From Haliea sp040221975 (GTDB lineage Bacteria > Pseudomonadota > Gammaproteobacteria > Pseudomonadales > Halieaceae): a DNA stretch of 64,000 bases. Below the pieces are notes generated by a model. That model searched no databases. It was not told where the DNA came from and worked only from the letters and a program-made list of their open reading frames with translations. The position numbers and the translations under genes were made by a program. The stretch is taken from NCBI GenBank assembly GCA_040221975.1, contig JAVJWR010000033.1, forward strand, positions 575,870 through 639,869, given 5' to 3'. Below are positions 1 to 8,741 of this stretch, piece by piece. Each line of letters opens with the position of its first letter. Positions within the stretch are counted from its first letter, which is position 1.

Positions 1-318
1 CAGGATAAGCAGGCTGGCGGATTCATAGTGATAGCGCTGGGCCATGTGCAGCCCCATGCAGGGGTTGTCGCTGTACTGCGCCGCCAACTCCAGCAGGCTC
101 GCGATCTGGCGCGCCGGTACCGCCGCATCCAGCTCTTCACAGCGGCTGGACTCAATACCGCACTGGCGAAATACCGGTTCCGGAGCAATGCCGTGATCCA
201 GCAGGTAATCACGCACATAGGCGACAAAGCGAGGGGACAGGGATGGCTCAAGTTCATTCTGCACCGGCGTCTGGCGCAGCGCTTCCAGAGCAGCGACTTC
301 AGCCCCGGGGCGATTCAT
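1..318 (-). CDS. AraC-family transcriptional regulator, N-terminal part (runs off left edge)
   Basis: The first 106 codons are visible, from an ATG at 318; the rest lies left of the window. The visible part resembles the arabinose-binding-type N-terminal domain found in regulators related to OruR and ArgR-type AraC proteins, with features such as VRDYLLDHGI, CGIESSRCEELDA and NPCMGLHMAQR. The DNA-binding helix-turn-helix domain would be at the missing C-terminus. The start lies 19 nt downstream of the diheme cytochrome stop, so the gene may be co-transcribed with the amine dehydrogenase genes and could control them. The ribosome binding site is weak. Family assignment is fairly secure; its target is inference. 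Confidence 0.75.
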   Translation of the reverse strand, partial: MNRPGAEVAALEALRQTPVQNELEPSLSPRFVAYVRDYLLDHGIAPEPVFRQCGIESSRCEELDAAVPARQIASLLELAAQYSDNPCMGLHMAQRYHYESASLLIL

Positions 319-337
319 TGCAAGCCGGCACCCCCAC

Positions 338-901
338 TCAGCGCTGAAGCTGGCTGTAGTAGGCAGCCAGCGCTTCGAAGTCCTTTTCGGCTACATTCGC
401 TAGCGCAGCCTGCATGAAGGGATGGATGCGCACATCGTGCTTGTAGGCCTGCAGTTGGGTCCGCAAATAGGCTGCGTGCTGCCCCGCGAGGATCGGCCAT
501 GCATCGGCGACCGGCTTGCCGGCGAAACCGTGACAGGCGGTGCAGCCTCCGGAAAGTTGCCTGCCCCGCTCCACCAACCCGGTATCGCCATTGGCCGCGG
601 TGGCCGGTTCCTGCGCCGCATACCAGGACGCGAGGACGCGAATGTCATCATCGCTCAGATTCTGCACGAAAGGGTCCATCAGCGGATTGCTGCGTTCACC
701 GGCACGCATGGCCGTGAGCTGCTGTGCCAGATAGGTTTCGTGTTGCCCCGCCAGATTGGGCCAGGCAGGGGTGCCGGACACGCCGTTGGCTCCGTGACAG
801 GCCACACAGGCCTGAACCTGTTTCGGCGGCGCCTCGGCCTGTGCCGCGCCAGTAACAAGAGCCGCAAGCAGCGCGGCGCCCACAATCAAATGCTTTTTCA
901 T
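338..901 (-). CDS. Diheme cytochrome c, c4-like, periplasmic
   Basis: The product has 187 residues with an N-terminal signal peptide, probable cleavage after AQA near residue 22. Two haem c sites are visible, CVACH (32-36) and CTACH (120-124), each in a half of similar design with a candidate Met ligand (M75, M163). This is the two-domain architecture and length of cytochrome c4/c553 proteins. It sits 6 nt after a monohaem cytochrome gene and downstream of the TTQ amine dehydrogenase light chain, so it probably takes electrons from that enzyme towards an oxidase. It is far too short to be the diheme TTQ-maturation enzyme MauG. Confidence 0.85.
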   Translation of the reverse strand: MKKHLIVGAALLAALVTGAAQAEAPPKQVQACVACHGANGVSGTPAWPNLAGQHETYLAQQLTAMRAGERSNPLMDPFVQNLSDDDIRVLASWYAAQEPATAANGDTGLVERGRQLSGGCTACHGFAGKPVADAWPILAGQHAAYLRTQLQAYKHDVRIHPFMQAALANVAEKDFEALAAYYSQLQR

Positions 902-907
902 AAGGTT

Positions 908-1333
908 CTACTCTCTCGCATCGGCGCCGGCGATAGCGCGCAAAACTTGTTCCCGGTAGTCATCCACTTCATTCAACGGATTCTTGCGCAGCGGCCCGAC
1001 TTCAGCGGCGGTAAAGGGTGTGAAGGGTAATTGCAGGCTGTCGCCGGCAAACTCATACACTATCCAGTTCAGCACCGCCGCCAGGCGCTCGTCACTCAGC
1101 GCGGACGTTGCCGAACCGGGTACCCGCACCAGATATTCGCGCCCTGCCTCACTCTGGAGAAACACACCAACGTGTCCTTTCATGGCCGGCACACTACCGG
1201 ACCCGGATCCGTCCGGTGTGTGGCAGCCCTGGCAGTTCATTTGGTAGTCGAATACTACCCGGCCACTATCGTCGGCCGCCGCCAGCAGCGCAGTGGACCA
1301 GAGCAGAACCGGCAGCAGGATCAGCCTGAACAT
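908..1333 (-). CDS. Monohaem cytochrome c of the amine dehydrogenase cluster
   Basis: The product has 141 residues: signal peptide (first 20 or so residues), one haem site CQGCH (34-38), and a class I-like body with a possible Met ligand at 51. The start codon overlaps the light-chain stop by one base (TGATG), implying translational coupling. As I recall, the Alcaligenes aromatic amine dehydrogenase cluster also carries a small monohaem cytochrome gene near its light-chain gene, which would fit a role as electron carrier here. No amicyanin or azurin gene is seen, so this protein and the neighbouring c4-like protein are the best local candidates for direct electron acceptor. Confidence 0.8.
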   Translation of the reverse strand: MFRLILLPVLLWSTALLAAADDSGRVVFDYQMNCQGCHTPDGSGSGSVPAMKGHVGVFLQSEAGREYLVRVPGSATSALSDERLAAVLNWIVYEFAGDSLQLPFTPFTAAEVGPLRKNPLNEVDDYREQVLRAIAGADARE

Positions 1334-1851
1334 CAGTCGTCAAACGCCACGCCGACCACAATGGCCGTTGAACAGTGATAGGTGACACTGGCAGTACCCA
1401 GACACCAGTTCAGGTCATTGGTCTTGTCGGGCCGGTAGACCGGACGATCGCCCTCGTCGCGCATGCACAGGCAGGCACCACAGGAAGACTTGCCACAGCA
1501 ATCGTTGTAGGAAATCACGTAATTGCGACCGTCCGCCGGATTGTGACAGGTCCCGATCCAGGTCACCGGTGACATTTCAGTACCGGGAGGACAGGTGTTG
1601 GCGCTGCCACCACAGCAATCACAGAGAAAGCCGTCGATGGCACAGTAGCGCCAATAGTCACAGCTGCTGGGGTCACCTTCCTCCACCGGTCGTCCCGTGC
1701 CCTCGTTACCGGCAGCACGGGCAACCGGCAACAGGGGAATGCTGGCACCACCGACCAGCATGGCGCCAAGTCCTTTCAGCAGCCCGCGGCGGGAGCTGTG
1801 TTGCGCCAGTTGCCTGCTGCGCTGCTCAAATACCCTGTCAAAGAAATTCAT
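1333..1851 (-). CDS. TTQ-dependent amine dehydrogenase light (beta) chain
   Basis: This is the catalytic subunit of a periplasmic quinoprotein that oxidises primary amines to aldehydes and ammonia. The 172-residue precursor has a twin-arginine leader (SRRGLLKG, 20-27) and a mature part with 14 cysteines. Trp98 (in TWIGTC) and Trp149 (in LNWC) match the two tryptophans cross-linked into tryptophan tryptophylquinone, and Asp117 (YNDCCG) matches the catalytic Asp of methylamine dehydrogenase. WIGTCHNP and the extra Cys pair resemble aromatic amine dehydrogenase, while PVYRP-like residues later resemble methylamine dehydrogenase; the substrate is therefore open. The gene overlaps the MauD-like gene upstream by 4 nt. 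Confidence 0.92.
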   Translation of the reverse strand: MNFFDRVFEQRSRQLAQHSSRRGLLKGLGAMLVGGASIPLLPVARAAGNEGTGRPVEEGDPSSCDYWRYCAIDGFLCDCCGGSANTCPPGTEMSPVTWIGTCHNPADGRNYVISYNDCCGKSSCGACLCMRDEGDRPVYRPDKTNDLNWCLGTASVTYHCSTAIVVGVAFDD

Positions 1852-2468
1852 GCCTTGTCTGCCTCCACATAGTGCACGGCTTCGCGCTTGCTCATATAGT
1901 CCTGTATTGACGCGACCTTTCGTTCCTTGGCTTCAAACAGGCTGTCCAGGTGTTCACGTGAATTGATGATACCCATGGAGGCGATCGTGCCCTGCTCATC
2001 GATCAATACCCCATAGGGCAGTTTGGATACCCCGAAGGCCTTGCCCGCAATTTCCGATACCGCGTAGGGAAAGCCTGCCAATTCCTTGCGCTTGACATAG
2101 CCCGCGTGATCCTGCTCATCGCCATCACTGACCAGCACCACCTCCACCCAGTCAGCCTCTGCGCGTGCCGCAGACTTCAGTGCCGGCGTCAGCTCATTGC
2201 AGATGGGGCAGTCCGGTGACAGGAAAAACAGCAACTGGGACTTGGCCCTGCCCGCCCCACCGATTTGCTCGGAGCGCCCGTCAAGCGTCGCCAGTGCAAG
2301 CTCGGGCGCAGGAGAACCCACCTTCAGCTTCTGGTTCAGCATCAGCGCTCCAGCGGGCGCCACCCGCTCGTAGAGAACGCCAATCTGGCGAGCAAGCGCC
2401 AGGTTGACCAGCACCATGGCGACGAAGCCCAGCCACAGGACAATGTTCGAAATTACCAACAACTCCAT
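1848..2468 (-). CDS. MauD-like thioredoxin-fold protein for light-chain disulfides
   Basis: The 206-residue protein has an N-terminal membrane anchor (about residues 5-25) and a thioredoxin/AhpC-like domain with a CPIC active site (87-90) and a cis-Pro region (KLPYGVLID). MauD proteins are needed for correct formation of the many disulfides of the TTQ subunit in the periplasm. It lies directly between the MauE-like and light-chain genes, the conserved E-D-A order of mau and aau clusters, and overlaps the light-chain start by 4 nt (ATGA). Confidence 0.9.
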   Translation of the reverse strand: MELLVISNIVLWLGFVAMVLVNLALARQIGVLYERVAPAGALMLNQKLKVGSPAPELALATLDGRSEQIGGAGRAKSQLLFFLSPDCPICNELTPALKSAARAEADWVEVVLVSDGDEQDHAGYVKRKELAGFPYAVSEIAGKAFGVSKLPYGVLIDEQGTIASMGIINSREHLDSLFEAKERKVASIQDYMSKREAVHYVEADKA

Positions 2469-2472
2469 AGTC

Positions 2473-3027
2473 CTACCTGCTCCTGGCCATGTGCTGGCTA
2501 TTGCTTATCAATTGTTCGGCGCCGAGGTACAGGGCGACGAGAAATCCGGCCATGCACAGCGCCAGCAGGATACCGGCGCCCGACAGGGCCATGGGCTCGA
2601 GCGGTAACGCCAACAGCAGGGCCAATCCCGCGATCAACAGATTGCGGACCACCAGTGCCGGGCTAACCAGCACCTCCGACGCCGGGCCGGCACAGCCACA
2701 CCGCAGGTCGCGGCGCCCCAGCACCAGTTGCCAGGCCATCATCAGCGCGTAGGCGGCCAGCAGGGCGGCGGCTGCGATCGCAGCGGCTGCCCGCGTCTGT
2801 GGCGGCAACAGCGCCAGCGCGATCACAATTTCCACAACACCGACCGGGTAAACCAGTACGTCCCGCCACAGGGGTCGCAGCGGCGCCGGCAGATACTGCG
2901 CCGCGAGTTCGCTGAACTGCGCCGGGTATCGAAGCTTGTGCAGGCCGGCAACCACGAACAGCCAGGCGACGAAGCCCGCCAGGGCAATGGCCACCACTTC
3001 CGGCAACAGCATGCTAGCGGGCACCAT
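2473..3027 (-). CDS. MauE-like membrane protein of amine dehydrogenase biogenesis
   Basis: The 184-residue integral membrane protein has about four hydrophobic segments and a CGC motif (110-112) after the second pair, as in MauE/DoxX-type proteins. MauE is required together with MauD for stable light-chain accumulation, probably by passing reducing or oxidising equivalents across the membrane. The gene overlaps the end of the heavy-chain gene by 14 nt and is followed 4 nt later by the MauD-like gene, so all are one transcript. A second in-frame Met lies five codons in, so the start could be slightly later. Confidence 0.85.
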   Translation of the reverse strand: MVPASMLLPEVVAIALAGFVAWLFVVAGLHKLRYPAQFSELAAQYLPAPLRPLWRDVLVYPVGVVEIVIALALLPPQTRAAAAIAAAALLAAYALMMAWQLVLGRRDLRCGCAGPASEVLVSPALVVRNLLIAGLALLLALPLEPMALSGAGILLALCMAGFLVALYLGAEQLISNSQHMARSR

Positions 3028-4183
3028 GCAACATCAGCGGCGTGTTCTGACCCAGGCCGGTGATGGTTTTGAGAAACTCACCGCTCAGTGCATCATACAG
3101 TTCCAGGCTCATGTCCACGGGATTGGTGACCAGCAACTTCGGCTCCGAGCCCCGGCTGACCGCCAGTGACAGGCCCCACTCCCGCAAGGCAATACGGGCC
3201 ACCCGCGTCTGGCTGGCGGGATCATAGACCCATACCTCGGCGCCACCACCGTTGTGGCTGCCATCCTGGGCTTCGGGATGCATCAGTACGTAGAAGCGGC
3301 CCAGGTCGTCCTCCGCGGTGATGCCGATACCACCGGGAGCCCAGTCCTGTGCCCGCTCGGCTTCGGGCACCAGGTGCCAGGCTGTCCCCACCTCGGCCAC
3401 CTTGCCACTGACATCGACGGGAATGACTTCGCCGGCGAAAGTTGGGAAGTAGGCCATGTCGCCGATAATGGCGGGGCGCTCGAAAATCGGTGAATCATCT
3501 GAATCGAAGAAGGGCTCGGTGCGCACCTGTGTCACGATACTGCCATCCGCGGCCAGTTCGGTGCTCAGGAAGCGACCATCGGCACAGAGTGAACTGAAAC
3601 CGCGCTCGCCGGCGGGATAGGTGAGGACACAGCCCGGAGTACCGATATCACCGATGATCCTGCGCTCCTCGAGATCCACCAGTGTGACCGACGCGGCGGG
3701 ACTGAAGTTGGCAACGGCCAGCCAGCGGTCCTCGTTCAGCAGCAACAGCGCATCGCGCTCCGGCAGTCCCATGAAACGCTTGCCCTGGGGCAGGACCACC
3801 TCCGCTACCGGGCTCAGGTTTTCCTGATCCCAGATCGTGAGAACATCGGTGCGCTCGCCGCGAGCACCACGGGTCTGGAAGGTTTCGGTCGCGTAGATCT
3901 CGGCGCGACTGGCCGACTGCTTGATATTGCCGATCATCGCAACGTTGAAACTGCCCTGTACCTGCTGCGCTACCGTGTCCTCGTTGCTATCCAGCACCCA
4001 GACCTTGCCATCGGACATATGGTAGAACGCAGCATCGTGCACCAGGAACCAGCTTTCGGGGTAATCCCGTGGCAGGGTCTCGACAATGCCAATGGGTTCC
4101 ACCGGCAGTGGCGGTGGTTGGTCGCTGGCCGATGACTGTGTCGCTGCCACCAAACCACAGAGCACAGCGGCTAATGCGCGCAT
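3014..4183 (-). CDS. TTQ-dependent amine dehydrogenase heavy (alpha) chain
   Basis: The product has 389 residues with a Sec-type signal peptide (cleavage near SSASD, residue 20) and a seven-bladed beta-propeller of the MauB/AauB type; typical sections are LPRDYPESWFLVHD, ETFQTRGARGERTD and GGGAEVWVYD. The heavy chain encloses the quinone-bearing light chain in an alpha2beta2 enzyme and shapes the substrate channel. I chose the ATG at 4183 because AAAGGACC lies eight bases upstream; an ATG six codons earlier is possible. It starts 35 nt after the aldehyde dehydrogenase gene and overlaps the MauE-like gene. Confidence 0.88.
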   Translation of the reverse strand: MRALAAVLCGLVAATQSSASDQPPPLPVEPIGIVETLPRDYPESWFLVHDAAFYHMSDGKVWVLDSNEDTVAQQVQGSFNVAMIGNIKQSASRAEIYATETFQTRGARGERTDVLTIWDQENLSPVAEVVLPQGKRFMGLPERDALLLLNEDRWLAVANFSPAASVTLVDLEERRIIGDIGTPGCVLTYPAGERGFSSLCADGRFLSTELAADGSIVTQVRTEPFFDSDDSPIFERPAIIGDMAYFPTFAGEVIPVDVSGKVAEVGTAWHLVPEAERAQDWAPGGIGITAEDDLGRFYVLMHPEAQDGSHNGGGAEVWVYDPASQTRVARIALREWGLSLAVSRGSEPKLLVTNPVDMSLELYDALSGEFLKTITGLGQNTPLMLHGAR

Positions 4184-4217
4184 TTCAGGTCCTTTCCACA
4201 TAGTCTGTTTTCCCGTC

Positions 4218-5639
4218 TCAGGTCTTGCTGATATAGACCGTCTGGATATTGGTGTACTCCTCCAGACCGTAACGCCCGAACTCCACCCCGATGCCGGACT
4301 CCTTCGAACCTCCAAAAGGCGCATCGGGCTGAATCATGGCATGGGTATTGACCCAGGCGGTACCGCACTCCAGGCGACTGGCCAGCGCCGCCGCTTTCTG
4401 CGGGTCGCCCGACCACACAGAACCGCCGAGCCCACTGGGGCTGTCATTGGCGCGGCGCAGGGCATCTTCCACGTCACTGAACTTCATGACCGGCAAAATC
4501 GGCCCGAAGGGCTCTTCCCGCACCAGCCGGGTATCATCGGCAATGTCCGCCACAATAGTAACCGGATAGAAGTACCCCGGACCAGGCATGGGCTCGCCAC
4601 CGGTAAGAAAACGCGCGCCACTCGCCCTGGCTTCGTCTGCCATGGCACAGACCTTGGCGAACTGGGCCTTGTTCTGGACCGGGCCAAAGTCGGGGTCGGT
4701 GCTGCCGTCCGCTGTCGTGACGCTGTTCGCCAGCGCCACCAGGGCATCGCACATCTCCTCGTAAATATCCTCGTGCACGTACAGGCGCTTGAGCGCGGCG
4801 CAGGTCTGGCCATTGTTGAACATGGCAGTGGCAAAGACCTTGGGGGCAATCGCCGCCACATCGACATCCGGCAACACAATGGCCGCGTCGTTGCCGCCCA
4901 GCTCGAGGGTCAGGCGCTTGAGGTTGCAGGAGGCATTTTGCATGATCTTCTTGCCGGTCGCGGTGGAGCCGGTAAAAACAATCTTGTTGATGTCGGGGTG
5001 ATTGGTCATGGCCGCCCCCAGACTGCCATCACCGGTGACCACGTTGAACACGCCAGGAGGCAACAGGTCATTGATGATCTCCGCAAACCGCAGGGTCGTC
5101 AGCGGCGTGTACTCCGAGGGCTTCAAAACCACGGTGTTACCGCTGCGCAAGGCGGGCATGACATGCCAAATCGCAATCATGAGCGGGAAGTTCCAGGGCG
5201 TAATCGAGCCCACCACACCCAGCGGCTTGCGGTGCACCTCGATGCGCGCCTCCTCGTTGTCCTGGATCACATCCACCGGCAACTCCAGGTCGGCCGCGGC
5301 GTGGCACCAGGCCAGGGTGCCACCGATCTCGAAGGCCGCGCCCATGCCGGCAAAGCCGGTGCCGGGCTTGCCCTGTTCCAGGGTCAGCAGAGACACCAGT
5401 TCCGCCTGGTGCTCCTCGATCGCCTGGCCTATCTGATGAATGATGGCGCCGCGCTCGGCGCCGGGCCGCGCACTCCAGGCGGGGAACGCCGCCCTGGCTG
5501 CCGCAACCGCCTGCTCGAGATGGGCCTCGGTGGCCTTCGGGCACCGGGCCGCAACTTCCTCGGTGGCGGGATTGATAACCGGAAAAGTGGCATCGGACCC
5601 CACCTTCTGGCCGTTGATGATCATCTGGTACTCGCTCAT
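4218..5639 (-). CDS. NAD(P)-dependent aldehyde dehydrogenase
   Basis: A full-length 473-residue aldehyde dehydrogenase. The oxyanion Asn is in TPWNFPL (N150), the general base Glu in LELGGND (E246) and the nucleophile in GQTCAALKR (C280); FTGSTATGK is the cofactor-loop motif. It resembles the cytosolic betaine/aminobutyraldehyde-like group. Placed just upstream of the amine dehydrogenase heavy chain, it probably oxidises the aldehyde product of amine oxidation to the acid. GGAG lies 6 nt before the ATG. Confidence 0.9.
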   Translation of the reverse strand: MSEYQMIINGQKVGSDATFPVINPATEEVAARCPKATEAHLEQAVAAARAAFPAWSARPGAERGAIIHQIGQAIEEHQAELVSLLTLEQGKPGTGFAGMGAAFEIGGTLAWCHAAADLELPVDVIQDNEEARIEVHRKPLGVVGSITPWNFPLMIAIWHVMPALRSGNTVVLKPSEYTPLTTLRFAEIINDLLPPGVFNVVTGDGSLGAAMTNHPDINKIVFTGSTATGKKIMQNASCNLKRLTLELGGNDAAIVLPDVDVAAIAPKVFATAMFNNGQTCAALKRLYVHEDIYEEMCDALVALANSVTTADGSTDPDFGPVQNKAQFAKVCAMADEARASGARFLTGGEPMPGPGYFYPVTIVADIADDTRLVREEPFGPILPVMKFSDVEDALRRANDSPSGLGGSVWSGDPQKAAALASRLECGTAWVNTHAMIQPDAPFGGSKESGIGVEFGRYGLEEYTNIQTVYISKT

Positions 5640-5667
5640 GAAAACTCCGTCGATTCTTGTCTGTGTG

Positions 5668-7863
5668 CTAGAAGTTGTAGGTCACGGTGGCGCCATACCA
5701 GCGCGGCGGCGCAAAGACCTCCTCGCTGATCCCCAGCAAGCCCAGGTCCAGGTTGTACAGGCGATACTCTTCGTCCCCGGCATTCTTCACCCAACCGGCC
5801 ACTTCCCAGGTATCGTTCGCATTGGCCCAGGACAGGCGCGCGTTCCAGACCAGATAGGAGTCCTCTGCGGAGATATCGGAATTGGTGGCTTCAATGAACT
5901 GCTTGTCGTTCCAGACACCGTCCACCTGGGCCGCCAGCCTACCGCCGAAGGCATCCCACTCGTAGCGCACCAGGCTGTTGAAGCTCCACTTGGGCGCATT
6001 GGGGAACTCCGCTTCAACCGTGCCCCCGAAGACATCGGGCACCGCGTCCACGCTGGAATTGATGTAGGCCGCACCGAACAGGAGATCCAGCCCCGGCATG
6101 GGATTGATTGTCAACTCCACTTCACCGCCATTGGAGTCAGCGTCGGAGTTGGTCACCTGCGGCGTCAGGCCGAGAATCGAGAACGCCTGGTAGTCCTCAT
6201 AGTCGTAGTAGTAGATCGCCGCGTTGAGTCGCGCAAAGTCCGTCAGGTCGGTCTTGATGCCCAGCTCCCAGGACGTCAGGACTTCCTCGTCATGCTTGAG
6301 GTTGCCCGGTTCGATGGCAGCAACCGTGCCCAGTGGATCGATGGACCAGTTGCCGCCCTTGATACCGCGGTTCCAGGAGCCATACACCAGGGTACCGTTG
6401 CCGGTCATGTAATTGAGCTGCAGCCGCGCGGCGACATCGTCGTATTCGATTTCATCGAGGCCGGCAATCGGCACCGCGGAAATGTCAAACACCTGGGTCA
6501 GGGGAATCCCGGCGTCCGGCTCAACGTACTGCTGCAGGAACTCCAGGTCCTTGCTGTCATCGGACCAGCGCAGGCCTGCAATCAGGGTCAACTGCTGGGT
6601 AAAGTCATACTCCACCTGGCCAAACACCGACCAGTTGCTGGAGTCGAGCGTGTAATCGGTGAACTGCGCTGCAGAATCGGAGATCGCTCCGGACCCTTCG
6701 AGGATAGCCGCACCGCGAACGCTGGAGTTGTTTTCGGTGGTCATGTCCAGGTAGTAGAGGCCGGTCTGCCAGCGCAGGCGATCGCTGCCTCCCGACAGGC
6801 GGAATTCCTGCGAGAAGGTCTCGAACTCGGTATTGTTTTCATAGGGGAAGAAAAACAGACCGCCACCGGCGTCTTCCAGGTAGTCCTTGTCCAGATCCAT
6901 GTAATTGGTGATGGACACCAGTTCCACATCCGCCGACAGATTCCAGGTCAGGGTTGAGGTGACGTTGGTGGAGTCGCGGCTGTAGCTGCCCTCGATGGAG
7001 GAGGCATGCTCAAGCCCGCCGGTGAGACGCCCGGGCACGTCGACGCCCAGGCCGGTCTCGGGGTCGAAGTCGGCGAAGTTGATGGAGTAGGTGCCTGAAG
7101 GCACGTCGTCATCCTTGGATTTCGTCACCCGCAGGTCGAACAGCAGATCGTCGGTGAGATCCACCTGGACTGACCCCCGCAGGGTGTAGCCGTCCGCACC
7201 GTGCGCGTCGCGGATACCCGGCACCACGGACTCCGTGTAGCCGTCGTTTTCCTCCCAACGACCGGCCAGTCGGCCGCGCACGGTATCACTGAAGCCGCCA
7301 CCGATGGCGCCCTCCAGGGCACGCATGCCGAATTCGCCGCCCTGCACGCGCAGGTAACCGTTCAACTCCTGATCCCTGGCGCCGTTGGTCAGGTAGTGGA
7401 CCAGGCCACCGGTAGTATTGCGACCGAACAGCGTCCCCTGCGGGCCCCGCAGCACCTCAACCCGGTCGACATCAAACAGCTGGCCGTTGATCGCGTTCAT
7501 GCTGGGAACATAGGCCCCATCGACATAGACCGCTACCGGTGCCTCAAGATTGTCCTGGAAATTGTTCTGGGATATGCCGCGCAGGTTGATGATGGTGAAG
7601 GCGGGCGTAAACGTCTGCAGCTGCATCGCGGGCACCTGCTGGGTGATATCCACCGAGTTGGTCATCCCCAGCGCATCCAGCTGGTTGCCGTCGAAGGCGG
7701 TGACCGAAATCCCCACGTCCTGCAGGTTTTGCTCCCGCTTCTGCGCGGTGACGGTCACTTCCTCCAGCACTTGTGCCTGAACCGTTGTGGCCAGCAGACA
7801 GATGGCGGTGCTACCCACAAGATGTGACAAGGCCTTGGGAATGGGTCGTCTGGCAGTCTTCAT
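5668..7863 (-). CDS. TonB-dependent outer-membrane receptor
   Basis: The 731-residue protein begins with a signal peptide (to about VQAQ, 31), then a TonB-box-like EEVTVTAQKR, a plug domain with LRGPQGTLFGRNTTGG, and a long beta-barrel ending in the aromatic C-terminal residue (TYNF). These belong to the catabolic TonB receptor group common in marine gammaproteobacteria and sphingomonads, used for uptake of aromatics, terpenoids or oligosaccharides rather than only siderophores. It is the first gene of the amine-oxidation set, 28 nt upstream of the aldehyde dehydrogenase, and is divergent from a TetR gene, so it likely imports the amine substrate or a related molecule. AAGGGA is well placed before the ATG. 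Confidence 0.88.
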   Translation of the reverse strand: MKTARRPIPKALSHLVGSTAICLLATTVQAQVLEEVTVTAQKREQNLQDVGISVTAFDGNQLDALGMTNSVDITQQVPAMQLQTFTPAFTIINLRGISQNNFQDNLEAPVAVYVDGAYVPSMNAINGQLFDVDRVEVLRGPQGTLFGRNTTGGLVHYLTNGARDQELNGYLRVQGGEFGMRALEGAIGGGFSDTVRGRLAGRWEENDGYTESVVPGIRDAHGADGYTLRGSVQVDLTDDLLFDLRVTKSKDDDVPSGTYSINFADFDPETGLGVDVPGRLTGGLEHASSIEGSYSRDSTNVTSTLTWNLSADVELVSITNYMDLDKDYLEDAGGGLFFFPYENNTEFETFSQEFRLSGGSDRLRWQTGLYYLDMTTENNSSVRGAAILEGSGAISDSAAQFTDYTLDSSNWSVFGQVEYDFTQQLTLIAGLRWSDDSKDLEFLQQYVEPDAGIPLTQVFDISAVPIAGLDEIEYDDVAARLQLNYMTGNGTLVYGSWNRGIKGGNWSIDPLGTVAAIEPGNLKHDEEVLTSWELGIKTDLTDFARLNAAIYYYDYEDYQAFSILGLTPQVTNSDADSNGGEVELTINPMPGLDLLFGAAYINSSVDAVPDVFGGTVEAEFPNAPKWSFNSLVRYEWDAFGGRLAAQVDGVWNDKQFIEATNSDISAEDSYLVWNARLSWANANDTWEVAGWVKNAGDEEYRLYNLDLGLLGISEEVFAPPRWYGATVTYNF

Positions 7864-8060
7864 GTGCTATCCCTTTAAGTGGTCATTCTGAATTTCTGTA
7901 ACCTGCCATTAAAACAGACCTGCCGGGAAGACGTTTGCGCGCCAGCGAAGTCATGGCTTGACTGAGCGCGAAGCGCCACATCTGGCTATTGGGTCAATCG
8001 ACAAACTATGAGCCCTGCTTTAGACTTTCGCGATATCCACCAACGTATAGCAGCTCACCT

Positions 8061-8741
8061 ATGGATAATCAATCGCAGCTGAAAAGCCGGGGCCAGGGGG
8101 GCACCAAACGCGGCACGGCCATACGCCGGTCTGGCCGCATTACTGCACAGCGGCTGGTCCATACCGCACGCGACATGCTCACGACAGAGAATCTGGAACG
8201 GTTCACCATGCGTGCGGTCGCGGATCGGGCCGGAGTCGGTCTCGCCAATCTACAGTACTATTTCCCCACCAGGAAAGACCTGGCGCGGGCCCTGTACCTG
8301 GACGTTGGAGAGCGCTACGAAGCGGCCTACGCCGCTTGCATTGCTGCGGCGCCGGAGGAGCCACTGGCACGCCTCACCGCCGTCCTGCGCTGGAACATGG
8401 AAGATATCAGCCAATCCTCCACACAGCGATTTTTCATCCAGCTCTGGGCCCTGCTGGGGTCTCTGGACGATTTTGAAGGCGACTATATCAGGGAGCTCTA
8501 TGCCATTGACATCGGCCAGCTCAGCGCGCACATCAGGGCCCTGCACCCTGAACTATCTGCAAGCGAGCTCCGACAGCGCGCCACCTTGATCGCGGCGCTT
8601 ACCGAGGGCCTGCTATTGCTGATCCGCGACACGGACAACGATACCGGGCGACGGCAGGCCCTGCTGGAGGCCTGTGTCCAAGCCGCACTGGCTATTGCCA
8701 GCGGTACCGATCCGATTAACCCAACTCAAGAATCTGCCTGA
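8061..8741 (+). CDS. TetR-family transcriptional regulator
   Basis: The 226-residue protein has a basic N-terminal tail, then a TetR helix-turn-helix (FTMRAVADRAGVGLANLQYYF, split by recognition helix residues VGLANLQYYF around 75-85) and an all-helical ligand-binding domain. An upstream in-frame extension to 7989 is open but lacks a good ribosome site, so I use the ATG at 8061; it too has only a weak site. It is transcribed away from the TonB receptor gene, 198 bp off, and is the natural candidate repressor of the receptor and amine operon. Its last 26 bp overlap the convergent flavoprotein gene. Confidence 0.85.
   Translation: MDNQSQLKSRGQGGTKRGTAIRRSGRITAQRLVHTARDMLTTENLERFTMRAVADRAGVGLANLQYYFPTRKDLARALYLDVGERYEAAYAACIAAAPEEPLARLTAVLRWNMEDISQSSTQRFFIQLWALLGSLDDFEGDYIRELYAIDIGQLSAHIRALHPELSASELRQRATLIAALTEGLLLLIRDTDNDTGRRQALLEACVQAALAIASGTDPINPTQESA

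Noticed and set aside
338..901. MauG as identity of the diheme cytochrome
   Set aside because: At 187 residues with c4-like spacing it lacks the length and the peroxidase-like architecture of MauG.
4086..7000. Long open frames on the plus strand opposite the aldehyde dehydrogenase and TonB receptor
   Set aside because: They are antisense frames, His/Gln/Arg-rich and without conserved motifs, while the minus-strand genes are clear family members.
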